From Deltaproteobacteria bacterium (lineage in GTDB: Bacteria; Desulfobacterota_D; UBA1144; Nemesobacterales; JAJCZQ01), in the NCBI GenBank assembly GCA_029262335.1, contig JAJCZQ010000009.1, positions 58,539-122,538 of the forward strand: a stretch of DNA of 64,000 nt. Direction: 5' to 3'. The notes beneath the pieces were generated by a model that did no database searches, was not told where the DNA came from, and saw only the letters and a list, made by a program, of their open reading frames with translations. Every line of letters begins with the position of its first letter. The stretch's first letter is position 1. Of this stretch, positions 10,373-22,670 are shown piece by piece. Position numbers and translations under genes: made by a program.

Positions 10373-11461
10373 ATGGCTAAAGAAAGTGCTGCAAAAAATG
10401 CTGATACAAAGAAAAAGGATGAAAAAGACAAGTCAATAGAGCTCGCCATAGCATCTATTGAAAAACAGTTTGGAAAAGGCTCCATTATGAGACTTGGAGA
10501 CGAAGGTTCCATATCAAATCTGTCTATTGTATCTACCGGGTCACTTACAATGGATATTGCACTCGGAGTAGGCGGACTGCCAAGGGGAAGGATTGTAGAA
10601 GCATACGGCCCGGAATCCTCCGGTAAAACAACGCTTGCGCTTCATGCAGTGGCAGAATGCCAGAAAGCCGGTGGAATAGCCGCGTTTGTAGATGCAGAAC
10701 ATGCACTCGACCCTGTTTATGCAAAGGCACTTGGTGTAAATACCGATGACCTTTTAATATCACAGCCGGATTTCGGGGAACAGGCACTTGAAATAATAGA
10801 TACACTCGTAAGAAGCGGTGCAGTAGATATCGTGGTTCTTGATTCGGTGGCCGCTCTAACACCACGTGCTGAGATCGAAGGAGAAATGGGTGACTCCCAT
10901 GTAGGCCTTCAGGCAAGGCTAATGTCTCAGGCACTAAGGAAATTAACAGCCTCTGTCAGCAGGTCTAATACCATTGTTTTCTTTATTAACCAGACGCGTA
11001 TGAAGATAGGGGTTCCTTCTTATATGAACCCGGAAACCACAACTGGCGGTACTGCCCTTAAGTTCTATTGCTCAGTGAGAATGGACATAAGGAGAATAGG
11101 TTCTGTTAAGAATGGTGAAGAAGTTGTTGGGAACAGGACAAGGGTAAGAATGGTGAAAAATAAAGTTGCCCCTCCATTCAGAGAAGCCGAGGTTGACATT
11201 ATTTTTGGAAAAGGAATATCAAGACTAGGTGAAATAGTAGATTTGGGGTTAAAATATAATATATTGACAAGAAGCGGGACCTGGTTTTCATATGGAGAGG
11301 AAAGACTTGGCCAGGGAAGAGACAACTCCAAAAACTTCTTGATTGAGAATCCTGAAATAAGGAATGAAATTGTTTCCAAGATTTTAGAAGAAAGTGGAAT
11401 TCTAAATAAAGGGGAGCAGGAAGGGGAAAACGAAAATGAGCAAGGACAAGATCAATCTTGA
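10373..11461 (+). CDS. recA: Recombinase RecA
   Basis: [16 protein letters not shown], canonical RecA core and acidic C-terminal tail. Confidence 0.98.
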   Translation: MAKESAAKNADTKKKDEKDKSIELAIASIEKQFGKGSIMRLGDEGSISNLSIVSTGSLTMDIALGVGGLPRGRIVEAYGPESSGKTTLALHAVAECQKAGGIAAFVDAEHALDPVYAKALGVNTDDLLISQPDFGEQALEIIDTLVRSGAVDIVVLDSVAALTPRAEIEGEMGDSHVGLQARLMSQALRKLTASVSRSNTIVFFINQTRMKIGVPSYMNPETTTGGTALKFYCSVRMDIRRIGSVKNGEEVVGNRTRVRMVKNKVAPPFREAEVDIIFGKGISRLGEIVDLGLKYNILTRSGTWFSYGEERLGQGRDNSKNFLIENPEIRNEIVSKILEESGILNKGEQEGENENEQGQDQS

Positions 11462-12569
11462 TGAGTTATTAAAAGCTGCCATACGGCTTGGTGCTTCGGA
11501 TATACATCTGAAAGTAAACAGGACTCCTGTATTCAGGATCAATGGTAAACTGGTGCAGCTTAAAGAATCTCCCACTATCACTGAGGAAAACAACAGGGAA
11601 ATTGCCTATTCAATTATGAATGAATGGCAGACAGAAAAATTTGAAGAAAATCTTGAAATGGATTTGGCATACAGCATATCCGGCCTGTCACGTTTCAGGG
11701 TAAATATTTTTCAGCAGCGCGGTACACTTTCGATTGCTATCAGGGCTATCCCTTATGAAATTTTAGGTTTTGATGCACTTAACCTTCCATCAGTTGTAAA
11801 ATCAATAGCAGAAGAGGAAAGGGGCCTTGTAATTGTTACAGGGACCACGGGTAGCGGTAAATCAACAACACTTGCTTCAATCGTGGATTATATAAACAGT
11901 ACAAAGGCAAGACATATCATTACAATTGAAGACCCTATTGAATACACGCAGAACGATAAACTCAGCTATATAAATCAAAGAGAAATAGGTATTGATACAA
12001 GGAACTTTAAAAATGCCCTTCGTGCTTCCCTCAGGGAAGACCCGGATGTAATACTTGTGGGTGAGATGAGAGACCTTGAGACAATGGAAATATGTATGTC
12101 AGCAGCGGAAACAGGGCATCTTGTATTTACAACTCTACATACACTTGATGCACAGGAAACCATTAACCGTATATTAACAGTGTTCCCGGTACATCAGCAT
12201 AACCAGGTACGTTACCAGCTTGCCCAGGTGCTAAAGGCCATACTTTCGCAAAGACTTATGCCGAGGGCTGACATTGAGGGAAGGGTGCCGGCAGTAGAAG
12301 TACTTCTCGGAACATCAAGAGTCAGGGACCTGATTTCAAATCCGGAAAGAACAAAAGAAATTACACAAGCCATTGCAGAAGGTAACCTCCATTACGGAAT
12401 GCAGACATTTGACCAGTGCCTGTTTAACCTTTATGGAAAAAATATGATTACCTACGATGAAGCAATGAGGCAGGCTACAAATAAAGACGATCTTGCTCTT
12501 AGAATACAGGGTGTTACTACCGGATCAGTTACTCTCGATATGAATGAATATGAGCAAAGAACTAATTAG
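11436..12569 (+). CDS. pilT: Type IV pilus twitching motility ATPase PilT
   Basis: Walker [54 protein letters not shown]. Confidence 0.93.
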   Translation: MSKDKINLDELLKAAIRLGASDIHLKVNRTPVFRINGKLVQLKESPTITEENNREIAYSIMNEWQTEKFEENLEMDLAYSISGLSRFRVNIFQQRGTLSIAIRAIPYEILGFDALNLPSVVKSIAEEERGLVIVTGTTGSGKSTTLASIVDYINSTKARHIITIEDPIEYTQNDKLSYINQREIGIDTRNFKNALRASLREDPDVILVGEMRDLETMEICMSAAETGHLVFTTLHTLDAQETINRILTVFPVHQHNQVRYQLAQVLKAILSQRLMPRADIEGRVPAVEVLLGTSRVRDLISNPERTKEITQAIAEGNLHYGMQTFDQCLFNLYGKNMITYDEAMRQATNKDDLALRIQGVTTGSVTLDMNEYEQRTN

Positions 12570-12594
12570 ATTATCTGTCTGATTCCCAAATAAT

Positions 12595-13257
12595 ATGAAA
12601 ATAATAGGACTGGACACTACTTCCCAATCGGGAAGTGTGTCTTTAATTAATGAAAATAAGATACTTGGCGAGTGTCTTTTTAATGTCGGGCCAAGGCATT
12701 CGGAAAATGTTGTATCATCACTTGAATGGCTGCTTGAAACTCTGGACATTAAAAAACAGGAAATTGATGCAGTGGCCGTTTCAATAGGGCCCGGTTCGTT
12801 TACTTCCATAAGGGTCGGGGTAACAATTGCCAAGAGCCTGGCGTATTCAATGAAAATTAAGATTGCCGCAGTTTCCTCACTAGAGGTACTGGCAATGAAT
12901 GTACCAAATACGGATTTAAATATCTGTTCGATACTGGATGCGAAGAGAAGTGAGGTGTATTCAGCAATATATAAATACAGTAATAATCGATTACAAAGTG
13001 TAAGAGATGAAAAGGTTGAACCGATAGAAACTCTTCTGACTTTTATTAATGAACCGACTATTTTCGTCGGTGACGGCTCATCCATCTATAATGAAGAGTT
13101 AAAAAAGAACAGTAATTCCATTCTGGTATCTGAAAATTTTAATATAGTACGGTCTTCTAACTGTGCACTTCTTGGCTCTGTTAAATTATGTGATGGAAAA
13201 TCAGATGATGTTATGGGACTGGTCCCTAATTATCTCAGAAAAACTGACGTAGAATAA
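12595..13257 (+). CDS. tsaB: tRNA threonylcarbamoyladenosine biosynthesis protein TsaB
   Basis: IIGLDTTSQSGSVSL, SIGPGSFTSIRVGVTIAKSLAYS, DAKRSEVYSAIY. Confidence 0.92.
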   Translation: MKIIGLDTTSQSGSVSLINENKILGECLFNVGPRHSENVVSSLEWLLETLDIKKQEIDAVAVSIGPGSFTSIRVGVTIAKSLAYSMKIKIAAVSSLEVLAMNVPNTDLNICSILDAKRSEVYSAIYKYSNNRLQSVRDEKVEPIETLLTFINEPTIFVGDGSSIYNEELKKNSNSILVSENFNIVRSSNCALLGSVKLCDGKSDDVMGLVPNYLRKTDVE

Positions 13258-13392
13258 GAGCTTTTCGAAATATTTACAGAAATATTAAATGTTGATTGAA
13301 AAAATTAATAATATATATATGATATATCGTTTTGAATTAAAATAATAGTTGCCGCGAAAGCAACAAAATCATAGATTATAAGGAGACTCATA

Positions 13393-15099
13393 ATGGCAAA
13401 GATGTTAGGCGCTGAAATGTTTTTTGAAACACTCATCCACGAGGGTGTTGATGTGGTCTTTGGACTACCTGGCGGCTACGTCTTAAAAGTCTATGATGTA
13501 ATGAGGAAGTACGAAGACAGGCTTACACACGTTCTTGCAAGGCATGAACAGGCTGCTACTCATATGGCAGACGGATATGCAAGAGTATCGGGAAAGCCGG
13601 GAGTTGTACTTTGTACATCAGGCCCTGCTGCAACAAATACCGTTACTGGGATTGCAACTGCCCAGATGGATTCTTCTCCAATTGTAATTTTTACGGGGCA
13701 GGTTCCCACTCAGTACCTTGGTAGTGATGCTTTTCAGGAAGCTGACCATATAGGTATTACAATGCCGTGCACTAAACATAACTTTCTTGTAAGAAAAACT
13801 GCAGATCTTCCAAAAACAATGCTCGAAGCATTTCATATAGCTACAACAGGAAGGCCCAGTCCGGTACTCGTGGATATGCCAAAAGATGTATTAATTGGTG
13901 AAGATACTCTCAAGATTCCAAAAGATATAAACATTAGGGGTTATAAACCGAAACTTAAGGGCGATGCTGCAAAAATAAAGAAAGCTGTCAGTATGATACA
14001 GCAGGCCAAAAAGCCTATGGTCTTTTGCGGCGGCGGCGTTGTTTGCGCAAATGCACATAAAGAACTAAGAAAATTTATAAAAAGATTTCAGATACCTGTA
14101 TGTTCCACATTAATGGGGCTTGGTGCAGTTGACCCGGCAGACCCTCTTTATGTTAACTTTCTGGGTATGCATGGTTCTTATGCGGCTAACATGACTGTTC
14201 ATGAGTCAGACCTCGTTATTGCTATAGGTGCAAGGTTTGATGACCGAGCAACAGGCGGTAAATTTGATGAGTTTGCACCAAATGCAAAAATTATTCACAT
14301 TGATATTGACCCTGCTACCATAGATAAAAATATTACCGTACACTGCGATGTTATAGGCGATGCAAAAGAAGTCCTTAACCAGTTAATGGCGGCATTGCCT
14401 GCGAAGCTGAAACATGACAGAAAGCCATGGCTCTCACAGATAAAGGAGTGGCAGGTAAAACACCCGCTTCTGCCAAATAAACATAAAAAGAACAAGATTT
14501 CAACAACATGCACTATCGATTTACTTTCAAAGATGACTAACGGCGAAGCAATTATATGCTCTGATGTAGGCCAGCACCAGATGTGGCTTGCACAGTTCTA
14601 TAAATTTAAACAGCCAAGACAGTGGATTAACTCTGGCGGGCTGGGGACTATGGGATTTGGATTCCCTGCAGCCATTGGAGCAAAATTTGCCGCCCCTGAT
14701 AAACAGGTCATTGCCGTATGCGGAGACGGAAGCTTCCAGATGAATTTCCAGGAACTTGCTACCGCTGTTGAAAACAGAATGGATTTAAAGATTGTACTAT
14801 TTAACAATAATCACCACGGTATGGTTAGGCAGTGGCAGACTATGTTCTTTGACAGCAACTATGCTTCATCCAAATTTGATGTACTGCCTGATTTTAAGAT
14901 GCTTGCTGAATGTTTTGGTGCAACAGGACTGAGGGCAACAAAACCCGAAGAAGTAGAAGCAACACTAAAAGAAGGGCTTAACACAAAAGGTGTGGTTCTT
15001 ATGGAGATTGTTGCAGATCCCGAAGAGATGGTTTACCCGATGATTACACCAGGCGGGGCCATGAACGATATGATTCTTCAGCCTGTAGACGTGGCCTGA
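13393..15099 (+). CDS. ilvB: Acetolactate synthase large subunit
   Basis: ThDP enzyme; GLPGGYVLKVYD, TSGPAATNTVTGIATAQMDS, GDGSFQMNFQELATA. Confidence 0.96.
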   Translation: MAKMLGAEMFFETLIHEGVDVVFGLPGGYVLKVYDVMRKYEDRLTHVLARHEQAATHMADGYARVSGKPGVVLCTSGPAATNTVTGIATAQMDSSPIVIFTGQVPTQYLGSDAFQEADHIGITMPCTKHNFLVRKTADLPKTMLEAFHIATTGRPSPVLVDMPKDVLIGEDTLKIPKDINIRGYKPKLKGDAAKIKKAVSMIQQAKKPMVFCGGGVVCANAHKELRKFIKRFQIPVCSTLMGLGAVDPADPLYVNFLGMHGSYAANMTVHESDLVIAIGARFDDRATGGKFDEFAPNAKIIHIDIDPATIDKNITVHCDVIGDAKEVLNQLMAALPAKLKHDRKPWLSQIKEWQVKHPLLPNKHKKNKISTTCTIDLLSKMTNGEAIICSDVGQHQMWLAQFYKFKQPRQWINSGGLGTMGFGFPAAIGAKFAAPDKQVIAVCGDGSFQMNFQELATAVENRMDLKIVLFNNNHHGMVRQWQTMFFDSNYASSKFDVLPDFKMLAECFGATGLRATKPEEVEATLKEGLNTKGVVLMEIVADPEEMVYPMITPGGAMNDMILQPVDVA

Positions 15100-15148
15100 T
15101 AAATCTTATATATATTCTGTTCTATTAGATACGGAGGAAAATAATTAA

Positions 15149-16667
<1,519 letters not shown>

Positions 16668-16668
<1 letters not shown>

Positions 16669-17321
16669 TGCTAAAAAACATTGCTAAGATATCACCCGAG
16701 GGTTTGCCTTTAATTGTTTTATCGGCTGCTCTCGGATGGTTGTTAGCGCTTTTTGGATTTTCCACACTATCAATTATTGTCCTGATTGTTACCATCTGCC
16801 TGTTGTTTTTCTTCCGTGATCCTGAAAGAAATATAACACTCGATCCTGATGCTGTTATTTCACCGGCTGATGGAAAAATACTAAGTATTAAAAATATTAA
16901 AGAAACTGAGTTCTTAAATAAAGACTGTATTAAAATCAGTATATTTTTATCAGTCCTTAATGTGCATGTTAACAGGTTTCCCGTTTCGGCAAAAGTTTTA
17001 GCAACAAAATATCAACCAGGGAAGTTTAATTTAGCATACGATGCAGATGGCAGTGAAGAGAATGAAAAACTAACTACTTTTGTGCAATTGGATTCAGGTG
17101 TTAAACTTCTTTTTTCACAAGTTGCAGGTTTCCTTGCAAGAAGAATAGTCTCGAAAGCTGATGTAGGGGATTATTATACTCAGGGAGAAAGATTCGGAAT
17201 CATAAAGTTTGGTTCCAGGATGGATATTTATTTGCCCGAAAAAGCAGTCCTGGAAGTTGATATTGGGGACAAAGTAACAGCAGGGGAGACAATTCTCGCA
17301 TGGTTAATAGAAAAAAATTAA
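16668..17321 (+). CDS. psd: Phosphatidylserine decarboxylase
   Basis: FFRDPER, VISPADGKI, LNVHVNRFP, FGIIKFGSRMD (LGST-like processing site). Confidence 0.93.
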
Positions 17322-18130
17322 GAAGAGAATCCATAAAAAAAGAGGTGTTAATACCTCTTTTACCAAACATAATAACAACCGGGAGCCTTACACTTGGCCT
17401 TGCTTCCATAATGAAGTCTCTCCAGATATTGTCATTAAAAGTATTGCCAAATACACCTGTAGAGGAGCTCAATGATAAGTTTTGGTGGGCCGCGGCGTTA
17501 ATAGGTTTTGCAATTATACTGGATATGCTTGACGGCAGGGTTGCAAGGGCACTTGGCTCTGAGAGCAGGTTTGGAATCTCTTATGATTCCCTTTCAGATC
17601 TTGTATCTTTTGGTGTGGCACCTGGAGTATTAATATATGTATGGACATTAATGGGCGCCGGTAAACTCGGATTAATGGCACTTCTGTTTTATATAGTATG
17701 TGTTGCCCTCAGGCTGGCAAGATTTAATATTCAGGCTGAAGATGTAGAAAAATATAACTTTACAGGGCTTCCAAGCCCTATGGCTGCCGGGCTGCTTTTT
17801 GCACCGGTAATGCTTTTGTCAGAGTTTAATATTGTTCCAACAAAAGAAATAGTATGGTTTTATCTGTTTATTTCTCCATTTGTAGGAATTATCATGGTGA
17901 GTGATATACCCTATAATAAGTTTTCAAATCTTACAAGAAGGGGCCAGTTTAATATACTGGTGATTGCGGCAATACTTATTTCAGCCATAATTACCAATCC
18001 ATCTATAATGGTAACTCTTTTTGTATACGTATATTTTATAATTGGTTTAGCAACATATATGGTTAGGCAATTTAAAAGTAAAAAGTCCGTTAGTAAAAGT
18101 ACTTCGGATTTTGTTACTCCTCAAAAATAA
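17300..18130 (+). CDS. pssA: CDP-diacylglycerol-serine O-phosphatidyltransferase
   Basis: CDP-alcohol phosphatidyltransferase motif DMLDGRVARALGSESRFGISYDSLSDLVSFG. Confidence 0.93.
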   Translation: MVNRKKLRRESIKKEVLIPLLPNIITTGSLTLGLASIMKSLQILSLKVLPNTPVEELNDKFWWAAALIGFAIILDMLDGRVARALGSESRFGISYDSLSDLVSFGVAPGVLIYVWTLMGAGKLGLMALLFYIVCVALRLARFNIQAEDVEKYNFTGLPSPMAAGLLFAPVMLLSEFNIVPTKEIVWFYLFISPFVGIIMVSDIPYNKFSNLTRRGQFNILVIAAILISAIITNPSIMVTLFVYVYFIIGLATYMVRQFKSKKSVSKSTSDFVTPQK

Positions 18131-18156
18131 ATAAATCTTAGGAAGTCGGATTTTCT

Positions 18157-20817
18157 ATGAATATAAAATGGTTCTATATACTGGCTTTATCTTTTTCACT
18201 TTTATTAACTAACTTGGAGATTTCTATGGCAACCGAAACGGTAACTAAAGAGCAGGATATTAACAAATTTGTGCTGGACAACGGGCTCACCGTGATACTT
18301 GACCAAAACAACTCGTCTCCCGTTACGGCTATCAATGTATGGGTCAAGACGGGTAGCGCATGTGAGCAGGAAGGTGAATATGGACTTGCCCATGTACATG
18401 AGCATATGCTTTTTAAAGGCACCAAGAAAAGGTCCGTAGGCGAAATAGCCAATACTATTGAAGCAGGTGGTGGTGATATAAACGCGTTTACTTCATTTGA
18501 TGAGACAGTGTATTACGTTGTGAGTGCAAGCAGATTTTTAAATACAGCACTCGATATACTTGCAGATGCAATGCAAAACTCTACCTTTGATCCTGCCGAA
18601 CTGGAAAAGGAACTTGAGGTTGTACTTGAAGAGATAAGGAGAGGAGAGGACAGCCCTTCGAGGGTATTAAGCCAAAAAATGTTTGCTACAGCTTATGATG
18701 TCCATTCTTATAAAAGGCCTGTAATAGGTACCGATGAAAGTGTTAAATCCTTCACAAGAGAAAAAATCCTGAAATTCTATAACAAGTGGTATACACCTCA
18801 AAACATGGTCCTGGTTGTTGTAGGTGATTTTGATACTAAAAAACTTATCCCGCAGATTAACAAGACCTTTGGAAAACTCGAAAAAAGAAAATTAAAAAAA
18901 TGTGAAATTCCAAGTGAACCTGTACAGAAAAAGATAAAAACATTTGTAATCGATAAAGAAGTAAACGAGGCATATTTTTCAATGGCATTTCATGCAACTG
19001 ATGCTAAAGATGAAGATACACCTGCATTAGATGTTATTTCCAATATTCTTGGCAGCGGTGAGAGCTCGAGGCTATACAGGAATATTAAAGAAGAAAAAGG
19101 CCTTGTTAACTCTATATATTCCTATGCATTTACCCCTAAATACGATGGACTTTTTGCAGTAGGGGGAACTTTGCCACCTGAAAATATTGATGCAGCATAC
19201 CAGGATATTATCAAACAAATTTATGAACTTAAATATAAACCGGTAAGTAAAGATGAAATAAATAAGGCAATCGTAAATATTGAAAGCGACGCAGTTTATT
19301 CAAAAGAGACGATGCAGGGCCAGGCGCAGAAACTCGGATTCTTTGAAGTTGAAGCAGATGACTACAGATATGAGGATGAATATCTAAAGAGGGTAAAGAG
19401 TATAACAGCCGAAGATATAATGGATATTGCCAACAAATATTTTATAGATAGTAATATCACAGCCGGAGTCCTTGTACCAACTGCCCAAAAGAACATAACT
19501 GCAGCTGCACTAAAAAAGACAATAGTTAATGAGGCTAAATTAGTTGATAAAGAGTTCACAAAGAAAACAAAAGAAATTAAAAGTGATGTGACAAGCACTG
19601 TCTTAAAAAACGGAATAAGGGTCATTGTAAAGGAAAACAGCTCTGTTCCATTGTTTGCCGCCCGTGCGGTATTTCTGGGTGGAGTAAGATATGAAGATGA
19701 ATCTACCAACGGTATTTCTAATTTTCTTGCCCAGATGTTTACACGTGGTACAACGACCCGTAGTTCAGAGGAGATTGCAGTCGAGATAGAGTCCATAGCC
19801 GGGGATATTGATGGTTTCTCGGGGAGAAACAGTCTCGGTGTTTCAGTAGAAGCTCTTAGTGAAAACATAGAACCCGCGATGGATATTTTTGCGGATGTAA
19901 TTTTAAACCCGGTATTTCCAGGTGAAGAAATAGAAAGAGCCCGTAGGGAAGTACTTTCCGATATTAACAAGGAAAATGATAATCTCTTACGAAAGAATAT
20001 TAACCTGTTTCTAAATACCCTTTATACAGAACATCCATACAGATTTAATGTTTTAGGTGCTGAGCAGAATGTTCAGAAATTTAATAAAAAGGCCCTTACA
20101 GGTTATTACAAAAAGATAGTTGATCCACGGAACATGGTTATTTCAGTTGTGGGTGATATTAATACTGCCCAGGTACTCGAAATTATTGAAAAACATTTTG
20201 GCAGTATGGGTAAGTCAGAATTTGTCGAGCTCAAAATAAAAAGTGAAGCCAGGCCTGATAAAATCAGGGAAGAAGTAATTTATGAAAAAGATAAAAACCA
20301 GACACATATTATTCTGGGTTTCCAGGGGCCAACATTATATGATAAAAACTACTACGCCTTTGAAGTACTAAACACTATCCTTGCCGGGCAGGGAGGAAGA
20401 CTGTTTCTGGAACTCCGTGATAAGAAAAGCCTGGCATATACTGTAACTTCATTTTTATCACCCGGAATTGAGCATGGATTTTTCGGTATTTATATAGGGA
20501 CTGCTCCCGGGAAGGAAGCTGAAGCTCTTGAAGGAATAAAGAATGAAATTACAAAGCTTCTCAAAAATGGTATTACCAAGAGTGAACTTAACAGGGCAAA
20601 GAACTACCTGGTCGGTAATTTTGAAATAGGCCTTCAGCAAAATACTTCGCAGGCTGCAAAGATCGCATTTGATGAACTGTATGGGCTTGGATGGGATGGT
20701 TATAAAACCTATTCGGATAATATATTTGCAGTTACAAAAGAAGATGTGGTAAAAGTGTCCAAAAAGTTTATCAATCTTGATAAATATACACTGGCTATTG
20801 TTAAGAATGAAAATTAA
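18157..20817 (+). CDS. M16 family zinc peptidase, two tandem M16 domains, secreted
   Basis: Signal-like N-terminus; HVHEHMLFKGT (HxxEH) in first half; second M16-like half without HxxEH. Confidence 0.92.
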   Translation: MNIKWFYILALSFSLLLTNLEISMATETVTKEQDINKFVLDNGLTVILDQNNSSPVTAINVWVKTGSACEQEGEYGLAHVHEHMLFKGTKKRSVGEIANTIEAGGGDINAFTSFDETVYYVVSASRFLNTALDILADAMQNSTFDPAELEKELEVVLEEIRRGEDSPSRVLSQKMFATAYDVHSYKRPVIGTDESVKSFTREKILKFYNKWYTPQNMVLVVVGDFDTKKLIPQINKTFGKLEKRKLKKCEIPSEPVQKKIKTFVIDKEVNEAYFSMAFHATDAKDEDTPALDVISNILGSGESSRLYRNIKEEKGLVNSIYSYAFTPKYDGLFAVGGTLPPENIDAAYQDIIKQIYELKYKPVSKDEINKAIVNIESDAVYSKETMQGQAQKLGFFEVEADDYRYEDEYLKRVKSITAEDIMDIANKYFIDSNITAGVLVPTAQKNITAAALKKTIVNEAKLVDKEFTKKTKEIKSDVTSTVLKNGIRVIVKENSSVPLFAARAVFLGGVRYEDESTNGISNFLAQMFTRGTTTRSSEEIAVEIESIAGDIDGFSGRNSLGVSVEALSENIEPAMDIFADVILNPVFPGEEIERARREVLSDINKENDNLLRKNINLFLNTLYTEHPYRFNVLGAEQNVQKFNKKALTGYYKKIVDPRNMVISVVGDINTAQVLEIIEKHFGSMGKSEFVELKIKSEARPDKIREEVIYEKDKNQTHIILGFQGPTLYDKNYYAFEVLNTILAGQGGRLFLELRDKKSLAYTVTSFLSPGIEHGFFGIYIGTAPGKEAEALEGIKNEITKLLKNGITKSELNRAKNYLVGNFEIGLQQNTSQAAKIAFDELYGLGWDGYKTYSDNIFAVTKEDVVKVSKKFINLDKYTLAIVKNEN

Positions 20818-21078
20818 TTAATTGTACTGTTTAGGTTTATATTCTAAACAACCTTTATTATTGCATTCTATTTTTATACTTTATAGTCTACTTTAAGTAT
20901 TTTCTTTGTAGTTCAAACTACTAATTCCATCTTAATCTGACATTTTTCAGTAAAAAAACATATTTATGACAAATATTGTTATATATTATGAAGTAAAAAT
21001 AATATATATTATATTCTCAGTATTAAAATATCTAACAATTATAAATACTTAAGCTGTATTAACATATAATACAGGTAT

Positions 21079-21095
21079 TTGGCACTATTATTGCG
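21079..21095 (+). promoter_or_regulatory. Putative sigma54 (-24/-12) promoter
   Basis: TTGGCACTATTATTGCG: GG-N10-GC with near-consensus TTGGCAC-N5-TTGC. Confidence 0.6.
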
Positions 21096-21128
21096 AATAT
21101 TAATATGAAAAATATAAAAACAGAAGTC

Positions 21129-21560
21129 ATGTCAAAGATACTATTAATAGAAAACGAAGAATTTCTCAGGAAACTGTATTCAGAGTTTCTCTCAATGAGT
21201 AAATACCTTGTAGAAACAGCTGAAAACGGTAAAGACGGTTTTGATAAACTTGATTCCTTTTTACCTGATTTAATTATTCTGGATATTAAGATGCCTGTTA
21301 TGGATGGCCCCGGATTTCTTAAGAATATAAAAAGTAGTATAAAATTAAGGGATATTCCAATAATTATACTTACAGGCGTTTCAGAATATATATATATAAA
21401 AGAGTGTCTGGAACTTGGTGCAAATGATTACGTTGAAAAAACAACCCATCCTGTTGATCTCTTAAACAAGGTTGAACATCTTTTAAGTGATGAAGTCGAA
21501 CCGGAAATAAATACCGCAGCTACCCAAAACGAACTCAGATATGATGTAGAAAAAATCTGA
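21129..21560 (+). CDS. Single-domain response regulator (CheY-like receiver); start reassigned from 21105
   Basis: MSKILLIENEEFLRKLYSEFL...PDLIILDIKMPVMDGPGF; Met at 21129 is the canonical receiver start. Confidence 0.88.
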   Translation: MSKILLIENEEFLRKLYSEFLSMSKYLVETAENGKDGFDKLDSFLPDLIILDIKMPVMDGPGFLKNIKSSIKLRDIPIIILTGVSEYIYIKECLELGANDYVEKTTHPVDLLNKVEHLLSDEVEPEINTAATQNELRYDVEKI

Positions 21561-21631
21561 TTTCCTCCTATCACCCCTTAAATTCTTAAAATCTTGAATA
21601 TTTATTCATTAATTCCATTAAAAAGCCTGTT

Positions 21632-21648
21632 TTGGCATAAAAATTGTA
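21632..21648 (+). promoter_or_regulatory. Putative weak sigma54-like promoter
   Basis: TTGGCATAAAAATTGTA: GG-N10-GT, one deviation from GC at -12. Confidence 0.4.
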
Positions 21649-21703
21649 ACATAAAATAGTTGTATACAGTTTATAACTGTGGGTAAAAGATGGAATTAAA
21701 TTT

Positions 21704-22135
21704 ATGAAAAAGATATTCCTTATAGATAACGTAGATTCGATAGCAGAATATTTTTCAGATTTTCTCGGGCTAAAAGGCTACAAGATTGCCGTTTCGGGGA
21801 ATGTTGAGGATTTTTCCAAAAGACTGGATTCCTTTAATCCTGATCTGGTGATTTATGATACTGATATGCCAAGGTCAGAGTCATACAAATTTGCAGTATT
21901 AAGGTCTTTAAATGAAAAGCTTATTTCAAAACCGACACTTTTACTTACGGGTTTTGTTAATGAAGCCAAGATTACAGGTTTTGATGATTTAAAAAATTAC
22001 GATTTTATTGATAAAAGCAGTACCAACAGCCAGATCCTGAGAAGGATAGAAGATTTATTGCAGTACACCCATCCTGAGTCGAATGGATTCTATGGTTCAA
22101 GGGGTCTGGCAGAAGTACCAAGTCTTAATAATTAG
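21704..22135 (+). CDS. Receiver-domain protein
   Basis: KKIFLIDNVDSIAEYFSDFL...PDLVIYDTDMPRSESYKF, response-regulator fold pattern. Confidence 0.75.
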   Translation: MKKIFLIDNVDSIAEYFSDFLGLKGYKIAVSGNVEDFSKRLDSFNPDLVIYDTDMPRSESYKFAVLRSLNEKLISKPTLLLTGFVNEAKITGFDDLKNYDFIDKSSTNSQILRRIEDLLQYTHPESNGFYGSRGLAEVPSLNN

Positions 22136-22141
22136 ATATTA

Positions 22142-22657
22142 CTAATACCTTGTGCAGACCTTTATTTCTTTATGGTTTGCATGTCCGGATTTCATTACAC
22201 CGTTTACATGACTCCATTCGTGTTTGAGAAGCGGGAGGCGTGTTTTCTTATCAAAATCCTTTTTGGAAACAAATATTGTATTGAAAGAAGCATCATATTC
22301 TCCGCTGCACCTGCCGCTATGGTATTTACATTCAAACTTTGAATCTTTAAGTATTACTACTTTTACTTTTTTGATTTTATTAAGCCGGGGGTCTTTTTTC
22401 AATTTTGATTTTACGCAAGACGAATATGCCGCCCATTTTTCATCTATGACCTGGCCCCAGAACTCTTCCGAATGATCTACACCCTTGGTTTTAGCGTACG
22501 GAATTTTGTATTTTGGTGTATAGTAAGCCTTTGTTTTACTAAGGTTTTGCTTGTTAATATCACGGGGGTCCACGACCCTGTATGCTTTTGTTGCTGTTCC
22601 GCAGCCTGCCGTAAATAGTGATAATATAAGTAATGGAATCCAGATAGATTTTTTCAT
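22142..22657 (-). CDS. Putative lipoprotein with HExxH-like motif
   Basis: Lipobox LSLFTAGC; LLKHEWSHVNGVMKSGHANH; start reassigned to Met at 22657. Confidence 0.7.
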   Translation of the reverse strand: MKKSIWIPLLILSLFTAGCGTATKAYRVVDPRDINKQNLSKTKAYYTPKYKIPYAKTKGVDHSEEFWGQVIDEKWAAYSSCVKSKLKKDPRLNKIKKVKVVILKDSKFECKYHSGRCSGEYDASFNTIFVSKKDFDKKTRLPLLKHEWSHVNGVMKSGHANHKEIKVCTRY

Positions 22658-22670
22658 ATTTATTTCCTTG

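Noticed and set aside
13348-13364. Hairpin GTTGC-CGCGAAA-GCAAC upstream of ilvB as a leader/attenuator
   Set aside because: Short 5-bp stem, no leader peptide rich in branched-chain codons and no T-tract; insufficient evidence.
19362-19970. 202-aa antisense ORF opposite the M16 peptidase
   Set aside because: Shadow ORF; Ser-rich, no recognisable domain.
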